A stretch of 64,000 nucleotides of DNA from Collybiopsis luxurians FD-317 M1. Taxonomy: Eukaryota > Basidiomycota > Agaricomycetes > Agaricales > Omphalotaceae. The notes under the pieces are model-generated. The model was not told where the DNA came from, did no database searches, and saw only the letters and a list, made by a program, of their open reading frames with translations. The DNA lies in NCBI GenBank assembly GCA_000827265.1, contig KN834788.1:124001-188000 (forward strand), in the 5' to 3' direction. The translations under genes and the position numbers were made by a program. Positions 47,907 to 60,291 of the stretch are shown here, in pieces. How positions within the stretch are numbered: the first letter of the stretch is position 1; the number at the start of each line of letters is the position of its first letter.

Positions 47907-50155
47907 AGTAGGGAATATTTATTCTATGTTATGATATGATGCTGGTTTGATAAGTACGGGCGGTACACCAGCTCCGCCGCACTTTAGTTGGGAATAGCAT
48001 AGTAACCTTATTTAATTTCCCAAAGCGAGACAAATTGATAGGAATAATGTAAATTTGGGGAGTGTAATCTCGGCAATATTATTAACTGCCGAAACGTCGA
48101 TAACCTTCCGGATTCAGAGTTTGATTCATCAAGATATGAAAATAGGCGAGGTGAGTTGTTTCTCCTGTGAATTTGACTCCTTGTCGTCGACAGAGGCGTT
48201 CTATTTGGTGCCTCTTCAGCGGCGAGTCGTCTCCCTGGAACTTGCACCCGTATCGAAATCATCTACCCGCCTTCAGCATGGTTTTTTGGCTTTGACTGAC
48301 CCAGCGTGCCCACAAGTTTTGTAGCGGAGACTTGACACTAATCGACAGGCGTTTGGTTTGAGGACATCTAGCGGCTTACGGCTTGAGCCGTTCGTCTGAA
48401 TTTAGGGCCGAGGCCGGCAGGACAAGCCGCTGTAAGCGGATCAAGCAAAACTTAATGAATTGTGATGCTCCTGACAAGAGGGCCCTTCGAACGCGGAATA
48501 TAAGGAAAAGATATTGTTGGTGAACTTGGGAACTTGACACGGTGAAGACGAGTGCCATCCCATTTTCATCCTGAGTCTAACCTCAACTTGGCCAACCGTG
48601 ACGTGACTCTACGTTAAGCATGTCTCAATGACTCAACTCCGTGGAACTGGGAATTCACAACGGAGGAAGAGAAATCAACATGAATCCCTAATAAATTTTA
48701 GCTTGGTATCCCCAACAGAATCTCTGTTAAGAATCCATTCCTAGTGTACGTATTTACAACTGTGTACGAATGGCAGAAAAGTCCATACAGTAGTGACAAC
48801 TACCTTGAGTCTGCTGACTTGTGGAGTTTACAGTCATAGATATCATTAGACAAGGAGTACTAACCGTTTCTTATCCGATGGCACAAATGATATGATACCT
48901 CTAAGTTCAATCTGAATTCCGATGTTTTGTCAATAGTGTGCATTGATGACTCTCATAATTGTACCTGGGAATGAGCGTACTTAAGTTATAGTCGAACGAA
49001 AAGTTCTAGTACAGCTCTCGACTAATATAATCCCAACAGCACTAGTGGCCGAGAACTCGATATCTAGCAGTTCAACCACTGAATAACCGTATCGCATCTT
49101 ACTCGTTCCATTGTTGACGGATGAGTTCTTTTTGCTGGAGGCTCCTGGCTAACATCACTTAACGGGAGCTTTGGCGGTTTATCCTATATCCCATCTAATG
49201 AACCCTTCATCTATCAGAGTTGCAAAAGTCGCTTCTACTTGGCTTGTCCAAGATCCGCCGCAGGAACCAGTGAAAGACCGAATAGAAAGAATGCGCAGTA
49301 CACATTCGCAACATCCCTCTGATACTACTGGTACGTGTATAATCATGCTGGAGATTGCTTTCCTCCACCATGTGATTGAAGAAGCATATTTTCTATTGAG
49401 ATGCTTCTCAAGTTTAGTATTGAAATGCTGTCGTGGATTCCGAAGACCTTGGACAATGTCTAGAATCGAATTAACTTCGTATCTCGAGTGTCTCTACAAA
49501 TACATGAAATGAAGGCGTTCTGGTCCCGTTTGGAAGGACGCTCTGAGGATGCTGCATATGCCTCGATGTGAGAAAAGTAAATATCGTATGGAAGCCCAAT
49601 ATCTCCGAAACAACTCCGAACTGACACTCGAGAAACCTTCGTCTTCTGACCGCAAATCGCTAATTGACAGCTTCCAAAGACATGTCACAAATAAATTGTT
49701 TTCCTGGATCATAGCCGTTTAATCATTCGTGTGAAGAACGTTCAAGGTGACTCAATTGGATGGATAGGATAAGAAGACGTGATGATTTACTCTACTGTAT
49801 GTAACTTGTTATATGCTAAAAGTGAGCAGCGGGAAGAACCCGTGAGGTGAGGGCGATGTGATAGGAGGTAGTGCTAAGGTTTATGACCGGGGGATGAGAT
49901 ATAACCTCGATATATCGATATATGAATGAATCTTAAGAATAAAGTCAAGAAATACAAGAACAACGTTGGAGCTTGGCGAAAACGAGCACAAACAAATAAA
50001 CCCATGCTGTCACCAGCGGCGGGTCAGCTGTAAGTCATGGATTGGCAGGCTTGTGTTTGCGAACACAGTCCTATCATTTCGCGGGCGGTAAGCGCCCCCA
50101 CAGGGTTTACAGTTACCGCGGATTCTGGAAAAACAATCAGCACCATCTCGATAAC
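47907..50155. other. 2.2 kb intergenic between convergent genes
   Basis: No gene recognised. It holds a short GC-rich inverted repeat at about 48,370-48,440 (AGCGGCTTACGGCTTG and a near complement) and a palindromic ATATATCGATATAT near 49,912. A 113-residue plus ORF at 49,171-49,512 has no family resemblance. Confidence 0.45.
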
Positions 50156-52730
50156 CTATGAACTTTCCACAAATGTGGCTCCATCACTAGCATCTTGACT
50201 AGCTCGCTCGGCCGCAATTCGATTGTGTCGCTCCTCTTCCTGGACTCTGGCTCGGACCTTTTCCACTTCGTAATCCCACTTGGTCTTCAAGCACAGAATA
50301 GTGCTGCACACCGAGCAATATATCAATGCCACAGTCAAGCCGTTCCAAAGACCCCGTAAGCCAGCGGTAGCTTCGGGCAGACTGGGATATACTATGTCAT
50401 CTGCGGTCTCGATAGTGGCGTGGGATGCGATGGCGAATGAGCTAAATGTGGAAATGGAAGGGAAATACGAGGAGGTAGGGAGGAGAGACGATATCGATGA
50501 CGGTGGTAACATTGTCATGAAACGTTTGCTGAGCGATGTCACCACAGGATGGTCTGGCAGGGATTCCGGGAAGCCTATATCCTTGAACGCAAGATACAGT
50601 GCTAGAGGAACGCCAACGATGTAATACGCACTATATTCGAGGTTAGTAAAATTAGTAACGGAAAATTAGAAGCGTACCTCAGATTAAACAAGGCGCTTAT
50701 TCCTTGCTTTCCTCTAGCTCTCAGAATTCCACCAGTAATCGCAGAGTTGGCGTCAAATATGTGAAGTGCAGCGACAAGGGGTAGGATATTGGCCACCATC
50801 GAATTAACATCTAGATGAAATTCATGATAAATATGGGTCACGATGCTCTTTAAACAACGATTACCTTCGTCGTCGTTGAAAATATATCCCCACTTCTTCC
50901 TCCAAATCCAGCAAACCATACTGAACGTCAACGACATTGCCAGTCCTAACATGAGGGCAGCGTACGCAGCCATTTTGGCGGACCTTGGACGGGCAAGTCC
51001 GAGGTGTTGACCGATTATTACACTAGTCGCCACACCCAAAGCATACGGAATTTGATAGGACGTGGAAGCTGTGACAACCAACACGGATTGAGCCGCGAGA
51101 GCTGTGGGCCCAAATCTATCATTAAGGAAGAAATTAACATTTGGGGGTGTTAGGAGGAATCAAAGATGGATACGTACAATGAAGCAGCTAGTCCAATCAA
51201 CTCCCAGGCCCACCACTCGGATGCGGTCTGGCCTACTCCACCGAGTCCAAGAGTGAGAAGTGTACCCAGTCCGGTGGGATGCAGGGCTCGAAGTGAGAGC
51301 GGATACCAGGCTGAGCGTATTTCGGGCCCAGAGGACTCATCCGAATCTCCCACTGTTTCACTGCGCCGATCCAGATCTGGAACACAAGAACAGGATTGGA
51401 ATTTAGGCGCACGGGGCGGGAGGTAGCCAAAAGAAGATAAAATCCGTACCTAGCGAAGATCGGGCGCTTGATATAGACTTTACGGTAACGTCGATACCTG
51501 CTGAACTCGAGCCCTCGACCGGCGTTGATGGTGAGTCAAAGTACGAATGACGATTGGTGGGAGTCGAAATTTCGACTTCTCGCTCTTCCTCTTCAGCTTC
51601 CAACATTTCTCGAAGACGTTTTCTATCGTTTTCGATTTTGCATCCCCAGAATATGAAGCCTATTGTGATAAGGTTGTATGAGATGGCCGTAGCAAGAGGA
51701 GCTCCGTCGAATCCCAAATGGAGATAGGGTGCGAAAGCTCGAGGAAGCGGATCAGGATAGTAGACTGCACGATAAAGTTATCAATGTATTACTTGTTAAG
51801 GGTCGCGAAAAACGTACCCAAGACCACTGTCAACAAAACGTTCACCGCTGCCACAGCAGTTCCAATTTTGGTGGGAATGCTGAAGAGGCCTTGAGCTTGG
51901 AAATACCGTTTGGCAACAGTATTGAAAGAAAATGCTGGCATGCCAAGGGCAAGCTAAGGGTAATGCTCAGGCGACGGCGTTTAGAAGTCATTTTGAGACA
52001 TACCATTGCCAAATACCTCCCAGCCAATCGCGCAACTTCCTCGTCTTGTCTCAGGAGCAGTAGGATCTCTTCAGCATGGAGCCATATGGTGAGAATTGGA
52101 ATCAACAGGAGAAGATACAACACTGCCATGCGTTGGCACCAAAGCCCGAGGAGCCGAGAATCCGCAACGTTACTATCCTTTCTCCTGCCAGGCATGCGGG
52201 AAGTACTGGCACTGGCCCCCCAAACTCCGGGAAGGACAGTATCGAGTGCCCCCGCCATTCCGATCACGATACTGAAGGACGTGACGTTGGCAGTCATTGA
52301 ACCAAGTGTACACGAGGCTAATTCTATCTTGCCTAAATGACAGCAGGAATGGAAACAGTTAAACCAAATTAGCCGAAAATTAGGTATACATGTCAAATCA
52401 AAGTTACTTACCCAAGTGCCCAACAGCTAATACGCTCGTCATGAGCAGGGCGTACTCCAAAAGCTGCGTTCCAAATACAGGTAATGACGAGTTCAAGATA
52501 ACTTTGAACTGCTTCAGTAGAAGAGGCAGAGTTGGAATCAACTCGGACGGTGCTTTTTGAAATTCTTCATCTCCGACGTCGGTGGTTCCTTCCGATTGAC
52601 TCTCAGTCGATCGGAAGGTGTTGTAAGATTTTTGAGAGAGGAGGGGTGAAGTTTCCGCTGGGGCTTCATTGGCAAGGGGTGTTGACCGGAGAAATGGTTG
52701 GTTCAGGGAATCGCTGGAAGACATTTTCAA
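50156..52730 (-). CDS. MATE-family multidrug/toxin efflux transporter, 718 aa
   Basis: Minus-strand exons 52,412-52,730, 52,004-52,332, 51,818-51,953, 51,450-51,764, 51,178-51,376, 50,865-51,115, 50,678-50,810 and 50,156-50,630 join in frame. The N-terminal ~75 residues are cytosolic. The MATE core begins at LNSSLPVFGTQLLEYALLMTSVLAVGHLGKIELA and includes MAGALDTVLPGVWGA, LALGMPAFSFNTVAKRYFQAQG, APYLHLGFDGAPLATAISYN, SYQIPYALGVATSVIIGQHLG, ANSAITGGILRARGKQ and AYYIVGVPLALYLAF. These are the standard blocks of the two six-helix halves. Between the halves is an ~85-residue acidic/Ser-rich cytosolic insert, longer than in yeast Erc1-type proteins. MATE proteins export organic cations by H+ or Na+ antiport at the plasma or vacuolar membrane. 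A second Met lies two codons in. No disruption seen. Confidence 0.9.
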
Positions 52731-54407
52731 TCGAAACCGTAAAAACCTAGGTATACGACTCAGTCATGGAGGTAAACAATATGGACAATGAAAGTTACGT
52801 TAAGAACTGGTCCCTTCGAGTGCTCAGCTGCCGTTCGACAAGTAGCGATCTCGGATTCTCTTTTGGTTGACTTTGAGGATAAGCCTTTGAGATGGTGGTA
52901 ATGGAACAACGAAGAGTCAAGTCGCGTCCTCCTTCGCAATAAAAAGGCCACAGGGAAAGGGATAACTCGGTTCCGCTACAATCGAGCTGGAAATTTTTTG
53001 AATCATGGTTCTGTTTAAAAGGGTATTGAAATTCCTTGTCCGAATATTTGCCTTGCTCGGAAAAAACAATATAGCGACACGATCCTGCATCAATCACGTC
53101 TTCATCGACGACTTATGCAAAGTCGATGCGGATCTGTTTCTCCGGCCCCCAGCATCCCCGGGATTCAAATATTCATCTTCCACCGGTGAATGATTCATCT
53201 ATCTCGCATCCCGAACCAAACAGAAAAAAAGGAAAGGCGTTTCTCGCGCACGTTCGCTCCATCTTTTTGCCTATACCTTACTGATCCATTCATTGAACCC
53301 AGTTCTTCTTCATGCCCATCGAGTACTTACTTCTATCATGTCACACCGCGGATGGAAGTCAATTACCGTTTTCCGTTTACGGATTTGTCGGACACCGATC
53401 GTATGCCAGTGCCCCATTGGTTCAAATCGAGATAAACACGCACAGGAACCTATTCATCGGGAACACAAAAATGACACGTTGATTTCGGAATCACTGCACC
53501 AGAGGATATTTAGGAGACCTTTCACTGTGTGTTTAGGTCGATGAACAAGCTGGAGAAAGGCAAACAATGCACAAGGGAGGTTAAGCGTCGTCGACTAGGT
53601 CGCTAAATTAAGTTTAGGCTTTAACTTCCTTTACAGTGCTCAACTTCTTATCATCTTCGATCCCTGCATCCATATTCTACATCGAACGTACCGCATTGAT
53701 AGGTATTCATGATCATGACCAAAATAGATCATTTCCATTCAGGGTCGAGATAAAATTGTACTTGGTTGACTCATCATCCGGAATCGAACAAGATGTATGG
53801 TATTGGACAGCAATTGGACAGACTGAATTCATTGAATTATGGCAGAAAACTGGGAGACATAGATGCCGGAAGGATTGACGGGAAGAGTTCTGAACAGTGA
53901 CTATACTTACTCGAGCATACTCAATTCATAATATTAAACCAGGATAGAAGTTAATTAAAGGCTGAAGCGAGGACGAATACGGCGAGAAGTGGCTAGTTAC
54001 TCCAGTAAAGATTGAGAAGGAATCGGGATATGAGTTACTGAACTTGGACCGACTGTAGCCGAGACTCAGTCAGTGATAGTCTAGAAGGACAGAGAGGAAC
54101 ACGAGAGGAACATCTGACTCCAAGCACTGTCCAATGCAGATTTTTATGACTGTATTGAGAGCACCGTCGCGGGAGAAGCATTTCGGACGTTTCCGGCCAG
54201 GATGTTCTGCTTAGCCTTGACCTGTTCATGATAGCTTCACCAACTATACTTGATGTAGATTTTCCTTTTCCCTATGATGGTACGCTTCTATTGATGGTAA
54301 ACCAGCAGCAGCTCTTCCGCAGGGCCCCAAACTCGGGGATTTCCACAGACCTTTTCCGGCACTCGGGTTAAACAAGTTGGCCGTGTAGATTCCGAATATT
54401 GGCGTAT
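52731..54407. other. 1.7 kb intergenic, no gene recognised
   Basis: Separates the MATE start from the 3' flank of G6PD. Short ORFs only. CT-rich patches near 53,230-53,330 (plus) could be promoter DNA, but no plus-strand gene follows. Confidence 0.45.
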
Positions 54408-54660
54408 GCTTCTGCCGACCTCTACCCAAACGTCGGTGTAAGATCAAGGTTAAGTGGCGCAAAAGGCCGACCATAGCATGACACAATTATGTAGTAATGA
54501 TGTAAGTAGTAGTCGGTAATAGCCAGGACACCTGCTTCTACCGACCTCTCTGCCCAAGGTTCAGCACGTTCAGTGCTAGGCCGAAACTAAGTAGCGCATA
54601 AGGCGGACCAAAACACGACGGAATGATCCGTACTGACGTAGTTGATAATAGTCAGGTCAT
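54408..54660. repeat. Diverged tandem repeat, two ~125-bp units
   Basis: The unit starting GCTTCTGCCGACCTCTA at 54,408 recurs as GCTTCTACCGACCTCTC at about 54,533. Shared blocks follow in the same order (AAGTGGCGCAAAAGGCCGACCA / AAGTAGCGCATAAGGCGGACCA; GTAGTCGGTAATAGCCAGG / GTAGTTGATAATAGTCAGG). Identity is roughly 70 percent by eye. It lies about 155 bp beyond the G6PD stop, in the 3' flank. Confidence 0.7.
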
Positions 54661-54815
54661 TTACTCCTTGCGAGGTAAAATCAAGTACATTCGAGATTTA
54701 TGCAAATTTACAAATTTGTAATCAACAATCGGTACAAGGTTTTTTCATGCCAGCCATCAATTATCCTACAAGACCCCTTCGTCAATCATCTGGGTTGTCA
54801 AGATCCTTTCTCTGT

Positions 54816-56684
54816 CTACGCTTTAAACCCATATCTAGCCAAAAACTCATCCAGCCCCTCAGGTCCTCGCGATCCGCGTGCATACTCGCTTGGCACAGGT
54901 TTTGGTTCGCCGCCCACCCCATCGGTCCAATGGAGAATCGGTGTAAAAATCTGAGTAGTACAAAGGAACCGTGTCAGCTAGAATTATTGTGGTTAACTTG
55001 AAGTCCAGACTTTACCTTCCATGCCGCAACCAATTCATCATCTCGTACAAATGTCGAGTGATCACCGTGAAGGACATCGCGCAAGAGCACCTCATACGGA
55101 TCAGGGATAAATACACCAGGGAAAGTTTCCTGATAGTCGAGCTTCATCTCGGTAGAAACAATACCGGTCTCGAACCCAGGAGTCTTGATATTGACTTTAA
55201 TCCAAATGGCCTGACCGGGCTCAAGACGCATGATGAGCTCGCTCCGAGCGATGTCACCCTCAAATAGTCCATGAGGGGCGTCCTTGAATTGCATACGGAT
55301 CTCAACGTTATCTTCATTCAGAGCTGTGCAACGTTTCGGTGGTACGAGTATGGCACAGGGCGAGGGTAAATTAGTAAGCTAATCACTGATAAGGAAGGAA
55401 ATTGAAAGGACTATACCTTTTCCGGCTTTGAGGATGAATGGGACGCCCTGCCAACGTTCGTTGTTGACCCAGAGTACATTGGCAGCGTATGTAGCAGTAG
55501 TAGAGTCATCCGGGACTTCGGGATCGTCACGGTATCCTATGTATTGCCCGAGCAATGTGTCCTCGCGCGTTACTGGCGGTACGGCGCGAAGTAATTTGAC
55601 CTTCGATGTAGCTTGATAGTGAGACACAATTTATCAGCGACCGGTTATGGCTACTCACCTTTTCGTCGATGATATCAGTGGGTGTTAAAGAGACGGGGCG
55701 CTCCATGGCCACTAGAGAAAACACTTGGCAAAGGTCTAACCGACATTACCGTCTAGTTAAGAATAGCTGCAAAACGATTAGGCGATTCATCAAAAACGCA
55801 CGGTTCTGAATCACATCTCGGATTATTCCAGCAGCATCGAAGTATCCACCGCGACCTTCAGTACCAAACGACTCATTGAGAGTAATCTGGACGTTGCTGA
55901 TACGGTCGCTGTCCCAGAAGGAGCTCGTGAAGCTATTGGCCCAGCGAAGAACTGGAAGATTCTTGACAATCTCCTGGCCCAGGTAATGGTCAATTCGGAA
56001 CGTTTCATCTTCAGTCCAGTACTCGGCAATTCCTTGTACCAGTTCCAGCGCTGTTTCGAGATCACTTCCAATGGGTTTCTCGACAACAAGACGGTTGAAA
56101 CCAGTTTGAGAGTACACGTGTTCCTTAAAGTTCTTGGACACATCCACAAACACAGTGGATGGAAGGGCAAGATAGAAAATGCGGTTACGCTCTTGTCCCG
56201 GGAAGTTGGCTTCGAGGCTCTCAAGATATTGGTTGAGCTCGTCAAACTTGGCCCCGTCGTCGTAGCTTCCAGCCTGATAGGATAGGAGGGTCTTGTAGCT
56301 CTCAAGCTGGGCAGCAAAGTCTGGATCGTTGCCTGGATCTTTGATGTTGGAAGTCACTTGAGCTATGAACTCATCATGAGGAATCTGGGAACGGGCGTAT
56401 CCGACAATGTAAGTATGCGCAGGGAGATAACCGCGGCGGTAGAGAGTGAAGAGTGCAGGGTAGAGCTGTGAGATTGTAGATTATAAGGTCAATCGTTATC
56501 GTCTCTGTACGTTGCGACAATGTTTGAGGTGAGCACTTACAAACTTTTTGGCCAAGTCGCCCGAAGCGCCCGCAACTGTAATAACGAGTCAGACTCTCGT
56601 TCATCAGCTTTCGGCATATAGTCGAGACTTACTGACGAAGATGACATTGTCTTCAATCTGCGATTGTAGTTTCACGAACGGCAT
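54816..56684 (-). CDS. Glucose-6-phosphate 1-dehydrogenase
   Basis: On the minus strand the gene starts MPFVKLQSQIEDN, then an intron, NVIFVIAGASGDLAKK (NADP-binding GASGDLAKK), an intron, and LYPALFTLYRRGYLP. The long exon 55,746-56,460 carries VVEKPIG and the active-site RIDHYLGQE with its catalytic His, then NESFGTEGRGGYFDAAGIIRDVIQN. Later exons give RPVSLTPTDIIDEKVKLLRAVPP, VPFILKAGKG, RMQFKDAPHGLF, FIPDPYEVLLRDVLHGD and the C-terminal IFTPILHWTDG..GLDEFLARYGFKA, stop at 54,816. All conserved blocks of the family are present in order, and the enzyme appears intact. It catalyses the first, NADPH-forming step of the oxidative pentose phosphate pathway in the cytosol. Small introns of about 50-60 bp separate the blocks; the exon set is not fully itemised here. 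Usual fungal name would be ZWF1/gsdA. Confidence 0.96.
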
Positions 56685-58316
56685 GTTTTCAAAGTTTGTT
56701 GTGCTGGATGAGGGCGAAGAAATTGCTACAAATTTACCAGCTTTTAAAGGGATAATGGCCAAGCTGACCACTGAAGAACGCGGAGGAAATCTCTGCTAGA
56801 TCTGACCCCAGAATTCACTGACGTAGGGAATGCGGAAAGCATGAAGGACATGGGTGTGTATACTTAAACGATAGGGTTGTGCCAATGAGGACTTCTGACA
56901 AGCCTTCATCAGTCACTTTGCAGTTGGTACATCCAGATTGGTACCAAATGTTCCTCGAACTTCCTTTCGAAATATGAGACGTAAAGTAGAAATAAATTCT
57001 CTAATACCCGAGGGGTATGCTATTTGGAGAAGCATATAGAACCGATGAGATGGACGGGCAGACCCGAACAAGACTTACACTTGTCTCGGCAACATGCTTT
57101 TTTACAGCTCCCGGAGGCCCCAAGAGGAAAGCGTTCGGTTCCCTCTAAATCCTCTTACATTAATACGTCGTTTTTAATTCGCTTTCCTCGAGGTGCTTGT
57201 CATTCCTGCCCCACCTTCTGTTCCACTCTTCTTCCGAACATGTTTAATGATATCAGGCAGAGGTGTAATGGCACGGACAGTCGTTTGATCCCAACACATC
57301 AAACCCTCCTTCTGTGGCGTCACATGCTCAGGACATATATGTAATGTTGGCCTACCTCAAGCTCCGTCTTTGATACAAGGGACAAGTAGAAGCTTGATCG
57401 AGGTCGTTTGAGAGGATGGAACTGTTGATACCATTCGACGCCAGTGAGACAGATTAAAACCTACTGCAAGCCGAGCTCCTTGCCTGACAGCCGTTCGAAC
57501 TCCAGTAGACTAATCTAAGACAATTCATTAAGCGCAGGAATTCCATTCGCTCGGAAAGAGTGAGATGGAGATTTTTACGCCATATCTTCCACTACAGCGT
57601 CCGTCTTAATATTCATTGGAACGAGGCCTCAACCAACTGGCAGGCAGCTGCCGGTAATTGTGACCGGTTCGATCCTCCGATCTGAGATGTTGACCCGAAC
57701 ACGTGCTTTGTCGCGTCGAAGTCCAGTTTCCAGAAACTACTGCGGGGACAGTTCCTGAAGCTATCGAATATAATATAGTACGGCACTGTTTGTCATCGAA
57801 TCCGAGACCAGCACTGCAAAGCTGGCCTGCTAACCGGTACTATTAACTGGTACTATTAGCCGGAAAATTGACCAGTAAACTTAAGGGTCAGGCAAATTAG
57901 GGCCAATCGATGATCCTCATGGTAAATTTCATTAATCCACATTCTCAGAATCAATGTTCTAGATTAACTGAGGAAGCGTGGAAGATGCTAGTCCGCTGTT
58001 CAAGGATTGGTACCGAGTATCGGCTTTTCGATGCTTCTCCAAGGACTTCTTCGTAACCATTTGACCTTAGAATAACTGCCCACCCTACTCTTTCAGCGTA
58101 ATAGCATGCAGACTGTCAAGCGATTGCCGATCGCTGCCTGTGATTCAGAGAGTGAAATGACGGATATCCAATGCCTTCATGAGTGTGGCTAAGGATTTTA
58201 TTAGTTCTGCCATTCTTAGGAATCTGGGCCACAAGGCACATAGGTCATGAGATCATTACCAAACCATTCTTTTCCTATAAAGACAGGAGCTCGAGGAGTC
58301 TTGACACTAACTTACA
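56685..58316. other. 1.6 kb intergenic between divergent genes
   Basis: Shared upstream region of G6PD (minus) and the cyanase-like ORF (plus). It contains a short direct repeat GGTACTATTAACTGGTACTATTAG near 57,837. No gene or tRNA recognised. Confidence 0.45.
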
Positions 58317-58612
58317 ATGGCTACTACCCATGTTATCCCGTGCAATGTGGTCGCTTCGGCCATGAAGGAAACTGGCGAGTCCATTGTCCCTACTATGATT
58401 CTCTTAGGCTGATTTTGCCAATGAATCACAGGCATGGACTACAAGGCAATAGCTGCCAAATCCAACATGTCCGAGAAGGAAGTGGAGCAACGTAAGGATT
58501 TTCACAATCTCTCACCGATCGTCACTGAGAACCACGATAGTTTGCACTGGGAAGCTTCAGGCTACTCCAGAGCAACACGATGTCATCTCCAAAGCCTTGG
58601 GGCTTCCCAGTG
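58317..58612 (+). CDS. Cyanase-like helix-turn-helix ORF (3' end unresolved)
   Basis: Exons 58,317-58,374, 58,432-58,491 and 58,541 onward join to MATTHVIPCNVVASAMKETG, then MDYKAIAAKSNMSEKEVEQ, then LCTGKLQATPEQHDVISKALGLPSDAS. The Y-x-x-IA-x-x-x-x-x-SE-x-x-V spacing, the TGK turn and the x-x-ALGLP end match the N-terminal helix-turn-helix domain of cyanate hydratases and the small fungal proteins that consist of only that domain. The catalytic Arg/Glu/Ser domain of true cyanase is not seen, so enzyme activity is not claimed. The first intron needs a GC donor (GCGAGT); it restores the domain exactly. Beyond 58,612 the frame stays open into the 5' region of the next gene, so the stop, or a fusion, is undecided. 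Confidence 0.55.
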
Positions 58613-58823
58613 ATGCATCCGTAGGTGACCTGATCCATTTTCATGCACAGTATTTCATCCAAGTCTTGCTTAGGATACTGTCTGTTTGGGTCGACCTCTC
58701 CACGGTAATCCAAGGGAAAGAGCTCACGTTCGTTCGGACAAGATCCCCCATCATCATCACGACAACATCGACGCCAGTAAGAGATATCTTGCTCATCGAG
58801 GCCTTAATTAAATAGCTTTTTAG

Positions 58824-60231
58824 CCCACCTGGTTCGTCATGCCAGAGCCAGACACGCAGAGGCTTTGAAAGCTGGGAGAACCATCGTAGCCCATCAGGGT
58901 TTGAACCCACCTGGTGTGTTTACCTGGCTCAGACTCAAGACAGTTTTCCCGTACAACGATGATACTGCCAGGTATTTTTTTGCCCGCTCTCTTTTTCTCT
59001 GATTTATTGACCTTCGCTCATAGGTTCGACTTTGCGTTTGAAGACCCAGAGGTAATATCAAACCCCCTGGTCTCGTCCACTTGCGTTGTTAGTGCACCAG
59101 AAGAGAAACCCTTGTACGAGGAGCCGGGGACTCGACCTATCTGCCCTCCTGATGATGGCGATGAAGATGGACCAATTCCTGTGTACCGAGCGTACACACC
59201 CGTCACTAAACGCGACTCTGTAGGCATTCTGTCTCTTGTCATCAAGAAACAGCCAGCGCCCCCGGACACCCCTTATCCACCTGGGAAGATGTCCAACTAT
59301 ATTCATGCCTTGCAGGTACTATAAAATATCATGTTCATCTGTTGTTCTGCGTGAGATGACTAAGGCTTTTTCATATAGATTGGGGAGAGACTTGGAATCA
59401 TGGGATATCTCCAACGTCCTCCATCAATGATTCCTTGGGAAAGTATGTCGCTTCTCCTGCATAATTTGTTTGTGATGATTGATGGGCATGTATGCAGTTA
59501 ATCAATATGATGCCGTGACTATGATTGCTGGAGGAGTAGGAATGTACGTCCTTACACTCCTTCATAACTTTCATGACCTGCATACTATGACTTAATATGC
59601 CTCCGCAGTACTCCACTTATCCAGATTATCGATTATTCTCTCCATGATCCTTCCAACAGCACCAAGTTCCTCATACTCAATGGAAACAGCACGGAAAATG
59701 ATATTATTATGCGTGATGAACTGGAATCATTTCAGCAAAAATATCCAGCCAATTTCGAGGTTGTCAATGTTCTCTCTCGTCCTCCTGAAGGATGGACTGG
59801 TACGTTTATATTTGAAATTATTTCTCTCGAAGATAGCATTGATTGTTGTCCCCTTTTCAGGTGAGAGTGGTCGGATCGATGCTGACCTGATTAAAAAATA
59901 CGCTCCCCCTCCGCCGGCTGGCCTTGGGCTGAATGCTCTAGTTTGTGTATCTGGTAGGTCTATTGGAGGCGCTTCAATTTCATATTCATTCTCTATACTA
60001 CTTCCGATGGTGTTGAATAATAAATGTTAATCTATTCTAGGCCCTCCCGCTATGCTCGAATCGATTGCGGGACCGAGAGAAGGTGATAGATACAATGGGT
60101 ATACAGGACAGGGAGAACTCCGGGGTGCGTTGAAAGAAATTGGATACACTGCTGAACAGGTTTGCTTTATATTATTTACTGTGAGGTGTTTGCTAAGCAC
60201 TCCTCTGAAAACATAGGTTCACAAATTCTAA
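58824..60231 (+). CDS. NADH-cytochrome b5 reductase-like flavoprotein (5' end unresolved)
   Basis: Eight exons are clear: 58,824-58,971, 59,024-59,315, 59,379-59,442, 59,498-59,543, 59,609-59,799, 59,861-59,953, 60,041-60,159 and 60,217-60,231. The FAD domain shows FTWLRLKTVFPYNDDTARFDFAF, YRAYTPVTKRD (the RxYTP flavin motif), LSLVIKK and GKMSNYIHAL (the G-x-M-S-x-x FAD motif). The NADH domain shows MIAGGVGITPL, LNGNSTENDI and CVSGPPAML (the C-GPP-x-M pattern), ending VHKF. Order and spacing are those of the Mcr1/Cbr1 family, which passes electrons from NADH to cytochrome b5 or to sterol and antioxidant systems at the mitochondrial outer membrane or ER. The membrane-anchor exon is not visible; the frame stays open upstream toward the cyanase-like ORF only ~210 bp away. 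Confidence 0.88.
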
Positions 60232-60291
60232 GAAATGGTTGCTGATTTTGTCTGACTCGATGGAGAAATTTCCTGTCAATCAAAAGATGTA

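Noticed and set aside
51729..52340. 203-residue plus-strand ORF
   Set aside because: Antisense shadow of MATE exons 2-4, which carry clear family motifs.
55986..56285. Plus-strand ORF inside G6PD
   Set aside because: Antisense to the conserved G6PD exon with the RIDHYLGQE active site.
57655..57690. GGTTCGATCC resembling a tRNA T-loop
   Set aside because: No acceptor stem, D-arm or anticodon arm could be drawn at the proper distance.
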